Shown piece after piece: positions 30,409 to 40,267 of a DNA stretch of 64,000 nt; within the stretch, counting starts at the first letter, position 1, and every line of letters starts with the position of its first letter. The notes under the pieces were generated by a model. That model worked only from the letters and a program-made list of their open reading frames with translations, was not told where the DNA came from and ran no database searches. Position numbers and translations under genes: made by a program. This DNA comes from Venturia oleaginea (lineage: Eukaryota > Ascomycota > Dothideomycetes > Venturiales > Venturiaceae), in assembly GCA_013176395.1 (NCBI GenBank), contig JABMLP010000016.1:372001-436000 (forward strand), given 5' to 3'.

Positions 30409-32187
30409 ATGGCCGACGCCAATGATACGTCGCTTTCCAAGCGTTTGTCCGGACTCAATCCGTTTTCCAAAACACGCCGCCAAGCCGATGACGACGACCT
30501 TGGAGAGCAATTGAGCTCTGCCAGTGTAGCGGGAGGCGGACACACTGTTCGAGAGACAGATATCACGAAGAATCAACTTCGTGTTAGCCCAGCTTTAAAA
30601 TACTTTCTGGCAGACAAAGGCACTCTATCACGAGAGAGCTCTGGTAAATACTCCGACGAATCGGCCGCTGCTTTGCAGAGACTCCTTGATGCCCCGCACA
30701 TTCGAGTACCAGCACATCTGACGGATAGATCACATCCACTACCTGAGTATTTTATCAGCTCAAGCCACAATACCTACTTGATGGCTCATCAGTTGTACGG
30801 TGTTTCAGAAGCAGTTGCGTACGAAAAGGCCTTGACAACTGGCTCTCGCTGTGTAGAAATCGATGCCTGGGATGACGAAGAAAACCCGGAAGAGCCAAAA
30901 GTAACGCACGGATATACTCTAGTTTCCCATATTTCCTTTCGAGCCGTTTGCGAAGTCATTCGCGATGTGGTGGACAAAGAGGCCAAGGAAGAGATCGATC
31001 AACAAGGATATCGATCTGCGCCAATTTTTTTGTCACTCGAGAACCATTGCGGTGCTCAGGGTCAGTTGCGGCTGGTCCAGATTATGGAAGAGGTTTGGGG
31101 AGATCGAATGTTGAGTAGATCTGTTGTGCGGAAAGGTCACGAAGAGCAGGACGGCGGAGAGCATGTCTCCCTCGATGATCTTGGTTCAAAAATCGTGGTC
31201 ATTGTCGAGTTTCATTTGCCAGAGACTGAAAGCAGTCCGGATCTCGACGACGGAAGTTCAAGCGACGATGAGGATGAGAAAGAGAAACAAGAACGGCTTG
31301 CCTACAACGAACAGAAAAAGGCTGCACCATCCATCATTGTTCCAGAGCTGGCCGCCATTGGCGTTTACGCACAGTCTGTGAAGCCACGCAACAACTCGTG
31401 GTTCGAACAAGTCAAGCTGGAGGACGCCCCTCATCACCATCTCATCAACGTTTCAGAGGTAGGATTGGGAGCCCACTTACCAACTTCGAGCCAGAAGATT
31501 GCTCGGCACAACGCTCACCATCTCATGCGTGTCTTCCCCAAGGGCACTCGTATTTCATCTAAGAACCTTCAGCCAGTTCCTTTCTGGGGAATTGGTGCAC
31601 AGATCTGTGCCTTGAACTGGCAAACGTTTGGCGCAAGCATGCAGCTCAACGAGGCTTTGTTCAACGGATCCGATGGTTATGTCCTCAAGCCCGCCGCTCT
31701 CCGGGCCGGCGGCGATGGCAAACTAACTACAGGAAGGAAGAAGAAACTGCGACTCCACGTTGCGGGTGCCTCAGATGTGCCCGTCCCTACTGGCCGCGAA
31801 GCAGACGATCTCAGGCCATATGTTACCTGTTCGCTCATTCATCCGGATGACCTGAAGGATGCTCCTCCAAAGCGAAAGACAGCAGCCTACAAGCACCACA
31901 AGTTCGACTTGCTACGTAAAGGCGATATTAAGAACTCGGCCGCTATAGACCCGGTCTGGGATGAATTGTTGGAATGGGAGTACGAAGACAACGAGTTGGT
32001 ATTCTTGAGGATACTGATCAAAAGTGACGACAAGTTTGCGGCGAATCCCAAGCTCGCGGTCACTGCAGTAAGAGTTCTGTACGCGGTGAAAGGCTGGACT
32101 TTCATCCGCATGCTTGATTTGAGCGGACAGGAAACTACTTGTACACTTCTGGTGAAGTTTGAAATTGAGGACGCACGATTGCGATGA
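30409..32187 (+). CDS. PLC1: Phosphoinositide-specific phospholipase C
   Basis: Cleaves PI(4,5)P2 to IP3 and diacylglycerol. The frame is open further upstream (ATG at 30268), but the ATG at 30409 sits in a better context and starts a typical N-terminus; 592 aa from there, single exon. The X box begins near residue 110 (LPEYFISSSHNTYL, catalytic H120; SRCVEIDAWDD; H167 in VTHGYTLVS; SLENHCGAQGQL). An acidic linker (SSSDDEDEKEKQE) separates it from the Y box (NNSWFEQVK, LMRVFPKGTRISSKNLQP, GSDGYVLKP). A C-terminal C2 domain follows (RLHVAGASDVP, DPVWDELLEWEYED). No PH domain and no clear EF hands precede the X box, so it is shorter than the classical delta-type enzyme. A second His (VSHISF) sits where many relatives have Lys. 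Confidence 0.92.
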   Translation: MADANDTSLSKRLSGLNPFSKTRRQADDDDLGEQLSSASVAGGGHTVRETDITKNQLRVSPALKYFLADKGTLSRESSGKYSDESAAALQRLLDAPHIRVPAHLTDRSHPLPEYFISSSHNTYLMAHQLYGVSEAVAYEKALTTGSRCVEIDAWDDEENPEEPKVTHGYTLVSHISFRAVCEVIRDVVDKEAKEEIDQQGYRSAPIFLSLENHCGAQGQLRLVQIMEEVWGDRMLSRSVVRKGHEEQDGGEHVSLDDLGSKIVVIVEFHLPETESSPDLDDGSSSDDEDEKEKQERLAYNEQKKAAPSIIVPELAAIGVYAQSVKPRNNSWFEQVKLEDAPHHHLINVSEVGLGAHLPTSSQKIARHNAHHLMRVFPKGTRISSKNLQPVPFWGIGAQICALNWQTFGASMQLNEALFNGSDGYVLKPAALRAGGDGKLTTGRKKKLRLHVAGASDVPVPTGREADDLRPYVTCSLIHPDDLKDAPPKRKTAAYKHHKFDLLRKGDIKNSAAIDPVWDELLEWEYEDNELVFLRILIKSDDKFAANPKLAVTAVRVLYAVKGWTFIRMLDLSGQETTCTLLVKFEIEDARLR

Positions 32188-32518
32188 GCAGCTTCAATAG
32201 TCGAATACACCAATACTTCAGAGCCGGATGTGGGATAATTCCGGGTTACGGTGTATTCCGTGATATATGCAGCTCAGCAGTGACTCCTGAGCTTTCATAA
32301 TGCCCGAACGTTCAAAGTACTGATAAGCCAAATTTACCCATCCAGTCACGCCACAGACAACAATATCAGGAGCCTCGCGAGCGGGCATGATAACAAGGGC
32401 ATCAATTTTTTCCATCGCGAACCCGCATAGTTCCAAGACCGGGCCGTTTCACTGCCACTTCGCTGTCAAACACCCACCCGATCAGCATCCACGACCCACC
32501 ACAATCAGATTCCCAAGT

Positions 32519-32994
32519 ATGGCGAAACTAATCGGCCATATTGACGGAGAGCCAGTACACGGCCCCCCTCGTCCGCCTATTGTCCCGGAGCTTTTACCAC
32601 CACTGCATCCAGATTTTATTCAATTCAGCTCTTACACCACTTGGCCACCTCTTCTTCATTACACATGTCCTGCATCGCATAATGAGTGGACGTGATTCAA
32701 CGACTAATTATCATCGTAAGTCAAGAGCACTGTCTGGTCTGGTGAGAACGATTGCGGATACTTCGACAGACTTCCGCGCGAGCTAGGCGACAAGATTTGT
32801 GCAGAGGTTTAGGGTTTACGGTTCTTTGAGGCGACGAAACGTTCCGCGGCTGAAAGTGTAATATTTCTCTGAAGATCCTGAGGGATCGTCAAGAGAAGGC
32901 GGCAGCGGACAGAAAGGCGTACCTGGGCAGTGAGGAGCTTCGTTTGGTTTTGAAGGCGAAGTATCTGAAGACGAGAGGCGAGGAGGAGGCATGA
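32519..32994 (+). pseudogene. Fragmentary F-box-like small gene
   Basis: The plus strand shows an N-terminal piece from an ATG at 32519 (MAKLIGHIDGEPVHGPP, PELLPPLHPDF, CPASHNEW) that stops early. An F-box-like piece in another frame follows (CGYFDRLPRELGDKICAEV, then TAG), and a C-terminal piece in a third frame (KILRDRQEKAAADRKAYLG, LVLKAKYLKTRGEEEA, stop at 32992-32994). The last piece looks genuinely coding. The pieces cannot be joined by obvious introns, so I read this as a decayed gene. A multi-exon gene is the alternative. Confidence 0.35.
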
Positions 32995-35119
32995 GGCAAT
33001 TGTGCTGAATGGCATTGCTCACGATTGCGAGGATCTGTGCAAATCTCGAATAAGCTGAATAGATGCTACTTCGGGATCCTCGGATAGGCAAAAGGGAGGA
33101 TGATGCAGGTGAAAACAAGAGTAAGGATCAATGATACACTTTAGAGGTATCATCTTTCTACGTATTGGACCATCCAGATACCTCCCAATCAGAGAAGGAA
33201 AACGCCAGGCTGCGTAGAGCCGAGTCCAATCGTCTCGTGATATCATTTGCCTTCCATTCTCTGCAGCAAAGGTGCAGCAGAGAAAGGATCTAAGCCACGG
33301 TAGGATGGCTCCGTCCTTACAGATAATGAATCTACAGTTGGAAGCTAGGGAGAAAGGTTAGAGTCGAAATCGAGGTTATGAGGAGTTGTCCCGAGCTAAG
33401 CCGAAATAGGTCGGTATATAATTTTTAAGCCTGCGCAAAACAACAGCTACCGTAATAATTGCCCAAATTCGCTAGTGTCTCGGATTCGTGCAGGCCTCGC
33501 AATCGTATATCACTATCAAAAAACGTTGCCTCGTAACCGCACCTAGATATATATCAGATCACGTAACCTAAATTTCAACGATAATTCTACTACTAAGCTT
33601 AATGCCAACAGGAAGCTTAGGAGGAGGGGATTATTTTTTCGAATAATCTTCTATTAAATAATAATAATAATCAGATTTAACGCGGTATGTAATGGCTGCT
33701 GTGCCGTGTGCCCACAATCTCTATCTACAATCGCAAAAACCCAACTCTCTGGGATGAAAAAGCCTCTCGGATCTATCCTGAGCGGAATCCATACGGTGCG
33801 TAAGGGGGCCATCAACGGTCCGGTCCCTTCGCTATCTTGACATCTCTCGACTTGGCCGTACACCTACTCTTACTATGCCCCCTACTTTACTACCCGAGTC
33901 ATCTATCCTACTCCCGCCAGTACAGCTCCTTTACGGCTCCTAAGCCGTGTCCTCTGCCTTAAATCTGCTGCCGTTTCACATGAGAACCGTCATGTACGGA
34001 TATTTTCTATCCCCCGTATATACCATGCCTTAACCTGCCGTGATCCGTTGTCCCCCCAACTCACATCACCAGAATACTCTCAAACCCTTAACATGCCCTT
34101 TTTCTCCCTATCACCCCTGCCCTTTGTCCCTGTACCGGGGGTGGTCCTCCTCCTCCCCGCTCACTTTTTGATGTTACCCTGCCCTTTTTCCTTCTCCTCC
34201 TGCCCTTTACCTTCTCTATTCCTCTCACTTTTCGATGTTGCCCTGCCCTTTATCCTCCAGCTCCTGTTGCGGCCCCTTTGGACTCTCGCGCCATCGTTGG
34301 TGGTAGGTGAGGTGATGTCTCTTCAGACTTTTGCGTAGTAGGTAAGGTAGGTAAGGTGGAGTCTCTTCAGACTCTTACGGAGGAGGTATCGGTACACGTC
34401 CGGTACGGGGTAGATGAGGTGGTGTAGGAAGTAGTTAAGGTAGTAGTTGTAGTTAAGAATTTTGGACTCTTTGTGCGGCCTTGGCGGGACTTGAACTCCT
34501 CCGACTCGGTGCCCAGCGTGGTACTTCCAGTATACGTTGCTCTTTGTGTAATCGCTGTATTGCCATCTCTTACTACGTACTGAGTTTTCCTTGTGTCCAG
34601 GAGCATCGCTCGTGGTGTGGTAGAGTCCGCTCTACCAGGCAAACCACCACGACGTGCCGTCCGATGCCCGTGGAGGGTGAGTCCACGGATAGCGATTCCC
34701 ATCGGCTGTCCCATCATCGTCGAGACGATATGGAAGGTTCGTAGCCTCCGCCTCGTAAAGGCTGGAAATTCGACTCTGGAGGCCTAATCTTCTATTCGAT
34801 TGAATGTAAGATAATACGATTACGACGCATATACGAGTCCGAGGCACTAGCGAGTTTGGGCACTAACTACGGTATCATGGAAGTGACACTCTGACCTCCA
34901 TGACACTCCAGAAGAGCTCCACGAACCTTCGAAAGAAGACCGTGTCCGTTGCGAGTATAGACCCCCGTCCACCGTCTACGCGGTATTATAATTGTGCTTA
35001 GGAATTGCCTCGGCATGTGAGGTCGAATTATCAACAGCTACTCCCCGCAAACAACTGGCCTTTTCGTATCTACTCACCTAGCCAGTTTGTGCATCATCAA
35101 CCAAGCCCAAGATTCCACC
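32995..35119. other. Gene-poor stretch with degenerate repeats
   Basis: No supported gene. 33400-33670 is AT-rich (TAATAATAATAAT near 33657). 34090-34260 has degenerate C/T-rich repeats (CTCACTTTT.GATGTT.CCCTGCCC twice, about 75 bp apart). 34300-34390 has a direct repeat (GTCTCTTCAGACT twice). A 116-codon minus frame at 34367-34717 is low complexity. It could be an old retroelement, but no LTR or reverse transcriptase motif was found. Confidence 0.4.
34300..34390. repeat. Direct repeat around GTCTCTTCAGACT
   Basis: Two copies of a roughly 30-bp segment, TCTCTTCAGACT followed by TT.CG.AG.AGGTA, about 45 bp apart with GGTAAGGTAGGTAAGGT between them. Confidence 0.5.
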
Positions 35120-36082
35120 ATGTCTTCCTCAGCCTCTCTGAACAACTTCGCCCGCTCCTCGTACCCAACCACCACTCCTACAGCCCCCTTCTCTCCAGTC
35201 GCCGAATCCGCTGATCCCTTCTCTCCCTCCGCGCCAGCACCTTCCTCCCTCCCAAAACCAAACTCCAGCGCCATTGCAACGCTCCTGCGAAATGGTGATC
35301 GAACATTCGGCAGACTGAGCAAAATCCTGTCCACACCGAGTGGGACCGACAGGTTACTAGCGACAACATGCTACACCCTCACCCTCCTATCCGCAACTAT
35401 CAATAACACCCTCACAAATAACATTGAGAAAATTGCCGAACAGTTCGCTGAAAAGGCTTCTTTAGCCTTGGAGCCGGGGGAAAGCGTTATAGCCTCCTTC
35501 CCCGTTCCACCGTTCGCACAACACCTCGCCTCCATCTCGACATCAAGTCAAAAGCTCGCGAGCTTGATCTCAGACTACAGGATATTCACAAGGCTGTGGG
35601 GATTGCTGAGCCTTTATGCTTGGGGGAAGAGCACATATCTTAGTCCTCCTTCCGATCCTTTCTTGAAGAAGATAGCATTTGCCCAGGTTGCAGTGAATGT
35701 CTGTTTTCAATCGCTCGAGAATTTGGCGTATCTCGCCTCCAAGGAGATAATCACACGCGAACCGGCTAAACAAGGTCGAGACTGGAAATGGAGTTCAAGG
35801 TTTTGGATGTCGCATGTTTGTCTCGATTTTGTAAGACTGTACAGGACGAGAGCGTTGAGAAACGCGAAGTTGGATAAACTTGGGGAGGAAGATGAGGAAG
35901 CGAAGGCGCTGAGGAAAGAGGCTGAGGCAACGTGGTGGAGAGAACTCATCGTGAACGCATGTTACTTACCCATGACTATCCATTGGAGTACGGATGGTGT
36001 GCTCAGTCCAACGCAAGTTGGAATATTGGGAACTGTGGCTGGCGGAACGAGTTTGAGACATCTCTGGAAGGGCACTGCTTAA
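35120..36082 (+). CDS. PEX11C: Pex11C-like peroxisomal membrane protein
   Basis: A single-exon 320-aa protein. The Pex11 family elongates and divides peroxisomes by acting on their membrane. The start at 35120 (ACCATGTC context) is preferred to the in-frame ATG at 35087. The order is a Ser/Pro-rich N-terminus, an amphipathic-helix region (IATLLRNGDRTFGRLSKIL, TDRLLATTCYTLTLLSATI), a middle SDYRIFTRLWGLLSLYAWGKS motif, then FAQVAVNVCFQSLENLAYLAS and WKWSSRFWMSHVCLDFVRLYR. The C-terminal segment is HWSTDGVLSPTQVGILGTVAG, a typical end for this subfamily. The GTAGGTSL tail is also family-like. Assignment to the C branch of the Pex11 family rests on memory of filamentous-fungal homologues. Confidence 0.8.
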   Translation: MSSSASLNNFARSSYPTTTPTAPFSPVAESADPFSPSAPAPSSLPKPNSSAIATLLRNGDRTFGRLSKILSTPSGTDRLLATTCYTLTLLSATINNTLTNNIEKIAEQFAEKASLALEPGESVIASFPVPPFAQHLASISTSSQKLASLISDYRIFTRLWGLLSLYAWGKSTYLSPPSDPFLKKIAFAQVAVNVCFQSLENLAYLASKEIITREPAKQGRDWKWSSRFWMSHVCLDFVRLYRTRALRNAKLDKLGEEDEEAKALRKEAEATWWRELIVNACYLPMTIHWSTDGVLSPTQVGILGTVAGGTSLRHLWKGTA

Positions 36083-36769
36083 TGGATTGCAGAACATAGT
36101 GTGTTGACATGTAAAACAAAAATTCCAGATGCGTCATAGACACTGCATGTAGATTCAAAAGGGAAACAAATCAACAATTCTCCGTAGGTCCTCGAGAGTC
36201 TACAAGGAATTGACTGAACAATTCTGTTTAGGCTTCACGATCATTGCTAGTGTTATTAGGAGAATGAAGGCAATTTCGTAGACAGTTTCGAGCGATGATA
36301 TTGTCATCCAAACAAGAGCTTGGATACACACCGATGGGTTTGCGTTGCGAACGAAGTCCGATGACGACTTTGAATGGAGAACTGAACTATCAGAATGATT
36401 GACGAGGACCTAGAGACTGGGTTTCTTTCACAGAGCGCGTGTGAATCAACATTACAATATAGCGCGTCGAATTCGCGTACAGTTGGAGTAACAGATCTGA
36501 CTTGCGCACCTCACGCTTTCGAATCCAGTTCGATGCTGATGAATTCCAGCCCTCGACGCGATTTGTCCATCTGAATTCAAAGAAAAGTCCCATTCTCAGT
36601 TTGACACCTCTTTAAGATGGCAAGTACTGTCCACAGGGCAGATACTGGTGTCCAGGTCTCTCCTTCCTGCTCTCTCGTAGTACCTACTTACTACTAGAAT
36701 ATATCTTAGATAACACGCCTCTCAGGAACTCTCACTATCATCACCGTTATCTTGATTAGAACAGATACC
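36083..36769. other. Intergenic region
   Basis: Downstream of the Pex11C-like gene. A 67-codon minus-strand frame (36390-36593) has no recognisable content. No gene seen. Confidence 0.45.
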
Positions 36770-37290
36770 ATGTACCCAGAAAGTTCACAAGGAAAGGTAA
36801 ATCCTTTTCCCTCATCCATCCGCTACAGAAGTCATATCTCACCCACCCGCAGAAAAGGAAGTGCTCAGGGCCAATAGACACGACACGAAGCACAAAGCAC
36901 CCTAATCAAATCCCCCCTCAAACACACCCAAAGCCCAGCCTCGACCAGCATCCAACCATCCTCAGTTTAGAGAGAACCATCGAGCGACCAACATCCTTCC
37001 TCTCCTTACCCGCCGAGCTTCGCCAAACGATTCTCATGCACACATATCACCCCATCGAAGCACAAAACGTGGGCGATGACATCAAGAAACTCGACTTGGT
37101 CCACGAAGGTATGCGTGCTTGGACGTCTTTGTTGAAGGAGGTGCATCCAAAAATCTTGCGTGATATGGAATTTGTGCATGAGAAATGGCAGGATGAGGAG
37201 TCCTCGGCTTTGAAGACGCTAGCTAAGACTTTGTATGAAGAGTTGGAGGTTTTGGATGAGAGGAGGTGGTATAGACATTGGCAGTACTAG
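36770..37290 (+). CDS. Small F-box-like protein, 154 aa
   Basis: Exon 1 (36770-36796, nine codons MYPESSQGK), a 56-nt intron (GTAAAT donor, CGCAG acceptor) and exon 2 (36853-37290) join in phase 0 to give KKRKCSGPIDTTRST, a Pro-rich linker, then the F-box-like PTSFLSLPAELRQTILMHTY. The C-terminal helix-rich tail is LDLVHEGMRAWTSLLKEVHP, DMEFVHEKWQDEESS, ending HWQY. The family is common in Leotiomycetes and has no known function. The downstream fragment at 37866-38311 has the same layout (short exon, basic KRRR/KRKC start of exon 2, SLPLELRQNILLQL), so these are tandem paralogues. An adaptor role in ubiquitination is inference from the F-box-like motif. Confidence 0.6.
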
Positions 37291-37865
37291 GATTTTGGGA
37301 GTTGGGGTGTTCTTTCTAGGATGGAGTGTTGATATTTGTTGTAATGGTTATCCATTTCTTCGTTGGACATGGCTGGTATGAGTTATCACGTTTAACACTG
37401 GGGAATTTTATCCCGGAATCCAGCTCTTGGTCCAGTCTGAGATGAGGACTCACAATTTATTTGCTATACGTGATCCAGCCTAGGAAGACTAAAACGTGGT
37501 GAGCGACGCGCGTGTTGCTGAAATAAATAAGAGATTATAAAAGCTCAGAGAGACTCTATAGGACATTGGTCAACTTGGTTGTTGAGCTATGATAAAATGG
37601 AGCTTAACTGTGGGACGAAGAAGTGCTTCTTTGGTTGAGAAAATGAATGAGATTGGGAGGGAATTCAGGAGATAAATCTGTGAGGTAAGATGCTGTTGAA
37701 GAAAACCTCTGGAGATTCCAAGAATATACAAGCTGGAAGGAAGTTGGAGTTCATCGAGTGCTGACACTATAGTATATCAGTGTGATCAGAAAGTGAGCTC
37801 CAGAGCTTCAATAGACGAATGACCCAGTGATCCTCTACTCAATCGACTTGTTCCAGGTCACCACC
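37291..37865. other. Intergenic region between the two F-box-like paralogues
   Basis: Nothing recognisable on either strand. Presumably the 3' UTR of the first paralogue and the promoter of the second. Confidence 0.4.
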
Positions 37866-38311
37866 ATGAGTCAGAACCAGTCCTACAACCATTTTTCTTT
37901 TTCTCAACTCCACCAACCAACCCACTTCCTTCTCACGCACGATAAAGTCCAAAACCCCATCCAATATGGTAAGCTATTTTCCCAGCGACAGCAAAAACTA
38001 GACTCACACATAGTATAGAAGCGCAGGCGCCCCATCACCACGACTGAAGGACGAAGCAGAAAACAAGTGAAGCGAACCAAACCACGAACCTCTTACTTCT
38101 CCCTCCCACTTGAACTCCGCCAGAACATCCTACTCCAGCTCATCGAGATCCCAGCCCAAAAAATCTCGGCATTTCAACCCTCCATCTCATCGAAAAGACG
38201 ACCTCTCGACTTGGCAAAGTTCACCCACAAGTGGCAGCCAGCATGGAATACGTAGAGAGGATGTGGTTGTGGGAATTTATTGCCATTCATAATAGACTTT
38301 GGCTTCGATAG
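37866..38311 (+). pseudogene. Decayed paralogue of the small F-box-like gene
   Basis: Exon 1-like frame from the ATG at 37866 (MSQNQSYNHFSFSQLHQ) reaches a good donor (GGTAAGC at about 37967). After the acceptor TATAG, the coding-looking frame is KRRRPITTTEGRSRKQ, TSYFSLPLELRQNILLQLIE, KFTHKWQPAWNT, then TAG. The phases of the two parts do not match across this intron (phase 1 into phase 0), and after WNT the coding resemblance continues in another frame (VERMWLWEFIAIHNRLWLR, stop at 38309-38311). At least two frame changes are therefore needed. Compared with the intact paralogue at 36770-37290, the tail is also shorter. Confidence 0.45.
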
Positions 38312-38985
38312 GTACATTGAAAAGTGCGGCACCGCAAGAATGGTGGACATGGCCAAATGCTGAATCTCTCCCAAGTGTACCGATTTCAATCTTGTGTTGT
38401 GCAAAAATTGCCGCTTTAGAAACAATCAATGGCGGTTACGTATGCTCTTCGATGAGTTGAGCCACCACTCGAGGCCACCTAGGGTCTTTCTATTGAAGCT
38501 CATCATCATCGTTGATCCCTTCTGCGTCATTTTCTTTTGGTGCCATGGTGAATCGAACGTTGTGTCACGAAAATGATCGTTTCTTGTTCGGCGTCTTCTC
38601 GGTAACATTTTCTACAAACCACCAGTAAGTGTGAGCAAAGGCGAAGGGGAAAGTGAGTTACTCACAGACAAATTATATATATCACAACCATGCTCTCGTC
38701 ATGAACTACCCTTCGAGTCTTGGGGTAAGGAGGTGTGGTTATCCTTTTCAATCGTATGCACATGGGCTTCCTTTTCGAATTCGAAGACTTGGCCGCAACC
38801 TCTTTCATATGTCGCACAGATGAAGTGGGAAAAGACACATCCATTGATTTCAGGACAAGAAAATCCTCTTGCAGGACGACAGAGGCAGTGCATGAATGTG
38901 ATGGGATCACGACAAGCCAATCTGGTAACGAACAATACCACCTGACCCTTCCCTGAACAGCGACAGGCCAAACCAATCAATCAGG
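38312..38985. other. Region with an unresolved minus-strand Cys/His-rich frame
   Basis: The minus strand at 38980-38699 reads CRCSGKGQVVLFVTRLACRD, then FMHCLCRPARGFSCPE, FICATYERGCGQVF before a stop. The many Cys and His residues hint at a downstream exon of the gene at 38986-39435, but no clean splice sites link them. The rest is without visible features. Confidence 0.25.
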
Positions 38986-39435
38986 CTATTTTGGTCTGGC
39001 TCTCTCTCTCTCTCTCTCATTTGATTTCCTCCCCTCATCTTCAGTAAGTCCAGAATATGTTCCGTCGTAGTTGTGGGTATGACCAACATCCCCTTGGACT
39101 TGTTGTTGCTGTTCAAAAATGCCGAATGATTTTCTCCTTGATCGCTTTCTCCGTTCTGCTTCTTCGACCCTCTCCGGCGAGTTTAAAGAGTTCAACGGAT
39201 GCCCTACGCGATTGTTTAGGGTGTTCGGCTTGAATTCCTTTCCCTTGACGACTACCGAGTGGGGCACAATATTGTCTTTGACTTCACTGTCTGCCTCGAA
39301 GTGCGAGTCGCTTGATCTAGCCATGCAACCCCGACTCTTTGATACTCTGGACAGAGAGTTGTCTGGATATTCCTCGGTCTCAAAGCCCTTAGGCCGTGAC
39401 CTTGTCGACAACATCTTCTTTGTTGATGATCTCAT
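38986..39435 (-). CDS. Hypothetical low-complexity, charged open frame with a transposon just upstream
   Basis: From the ATG at 39435 (MRSSTKKMLSTRSRPKGFE) the frame is rich in Ser, Lys, Arg and Glu: VEEAERRKRSRRKSFGIFEQ, then GRKSNERERERARPK, the last part coded by a (CT)9 tract. I recognise no family. Upstream of this ATG the frame runs without a stop into the transposon whose end lies only 65 bp away at 39500, so the native 5' end or promoter may have been separated from it. It could be an exon of a longer, now interrupted gene. Confidence 0.3.
   Translation of the reverse strand: MRSSTKKMLSTRSRPKGFETEEYPDNSLSRVSKSRGCMARSSDSHFEADSEVKDNIVPHSVVVKGKEFKPNTLNNRVGHPLNSLNSPERVEEAERRKRSRRKSFGIFEQQQQVQGDVGHTHNYDGTYSGLTEDEGRKSNERERERARPK
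39000..39018 (+). repeat. (CT)9 microsatellite
   Basis: Uninterrupted CT dinucleotides, read on the minus strand as alternating Arg-Glu codons near the end of the hypothetical frame. Confidence 0.95.
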
Positions 39436-39499
39436 TGCTGGCGGAAGAGAAGAGAGGTCAGACCATTGTGCTGGCTTATATATATATACATAAATTATA

Positions 39500-40168
39500 A
39501 CGTATTCGATCACCCAACCGGTCAAAATTTCTTGGCACGACCATCTTATATTACGACTCTTCAATTTCATCGCTATTAACAATAGATTGTAAGTCCGTCG
39601 TGCTGCTATCTGATTCAGAAGATATCTCGATATCTTTTTTACAAGTTCGCGCATTATGCCCAGTTGCGCCGCAGTTCCCACAGCGCCGTTGAGTTGGTCG
39701 GGCTGTTTCTTGATCACCACTACCACGAGCCTTCTTCGATCCCTGAGGCGCTACAGACGCCTCTGCAGCTACCTGCGCTGCTGCAGTCCCATACTCTATA
39801 GTACATATCTGCCACCTCACACAGCCGGGGCGCAAATCCTCGCGAATCGAGGTCGAGGATATATCGGACAAGCGTTTGCTCTTCGATAAGGGTAAGTTTC
39901 CGACCGTTTGGTGGTCTTTCGAGGATAAATGGGACTCCTCTGACGCGATCGGAGAGGGTTTGTTGTTTAACGTTGAAGGCGCTCGCAGCAGCCCGTTGGC
40001 TTCGGAGTTGGCCGGTATTCAAAGCTTGGATTGCAAGCTGAATTCTCCCTTCGTGTTGGAGTAGTAACTCATTACGTTGTTGAGACATAGTAGAATAAGA
40101 AGAGTAGTTGGGGTCTTGGCAAATTTTGACCGGTCGGGTGATCTGACGGGTTGGGTGATCGAATACGT
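39500..40168 (-). mobile_element. Non-autonomous pogo-like element, 669 bp, internal-deletion derivative
   Basis: Ends ACGTATTCGATCACCC at both termini with TA on each side (39498-39499 and 40169-40170). It keeps the first about 100 codons and the last about 80 codons of the same transposase type found in the neighbour at 40185-42033 but lacks the whole catalytic core. The junction near 39805 joins CATACTCTATAGTAC to ATATCTGCCACC. The right terminus has two 17-bp units (GATCACCCAACCCGTCA, GATCACCCGACCGGTCA); the left has one hybrid unit. It could have been mobilised by a related transposase. Confidence 0.9.
39551..40088 (-). pseudogene. Transposase remnant with catalytic core deleted
   Basis: An N-terminal frame from the ATG at 40088 (MSQQRNELLLQHEGRIQLAI, RGFAPRLCEVADM) runs out of frame at the deletion. 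A C-terminal frame resumes with YGTAAAQVAAEASVAPQGS and a perfect zinc knuckle CGNCGATGHNARTC, ending at 39551. All three catalytic Asp residues are absent. The knuckle is more canonical than in the full-length neighbour (Gly-His rather than Arg-His), so this is not simply a deleted copy of that element. Confidence 0.85.
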
Positions 40169-40184
40169 TATATATATATATATA
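40169..40184. repeat. (TA)8 tract between two transposons
   Basis: Sixteen bases of pure TA repeat, supplying the TA target sites on the inner side of both flanking elements. Similar TA runs flank the outer ends (about 39478-39487 and 42034-42043). Confidence 0.95.
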
Positions 40185-40226
40185 ACGTATTCCACCATCG
40201 AGCGGGTCAACCCATCGAGCGGGTCA
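40185..40226 (+). repeat. Left terminal inverted repeat of the full-length transposon
   Basis: Forty-two bases with two tandem 17-bp units. One mismatch to the right terminus, at position 19. Confidence 0.9.
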
Positions 40227-40267
40227 AAAAGGCTTGGCACGACCAACTTATGTTACGACTCTTCAAT

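Noticed and set aside
34480..34560. tRNA-like words (GGGACTTGAACTCC) on the plus strand
   Set aside because: The rest of a cloverleaf cannot be formed; the would-be T stem does not pair.
38662..38980. Cys/His-rich minus-strand frame as a separate zinc-binding protein
   Set aside because: No start context, no splice sites linking it to the neighbouring frame, and two overlapping frames of equal length; left as unresolved.
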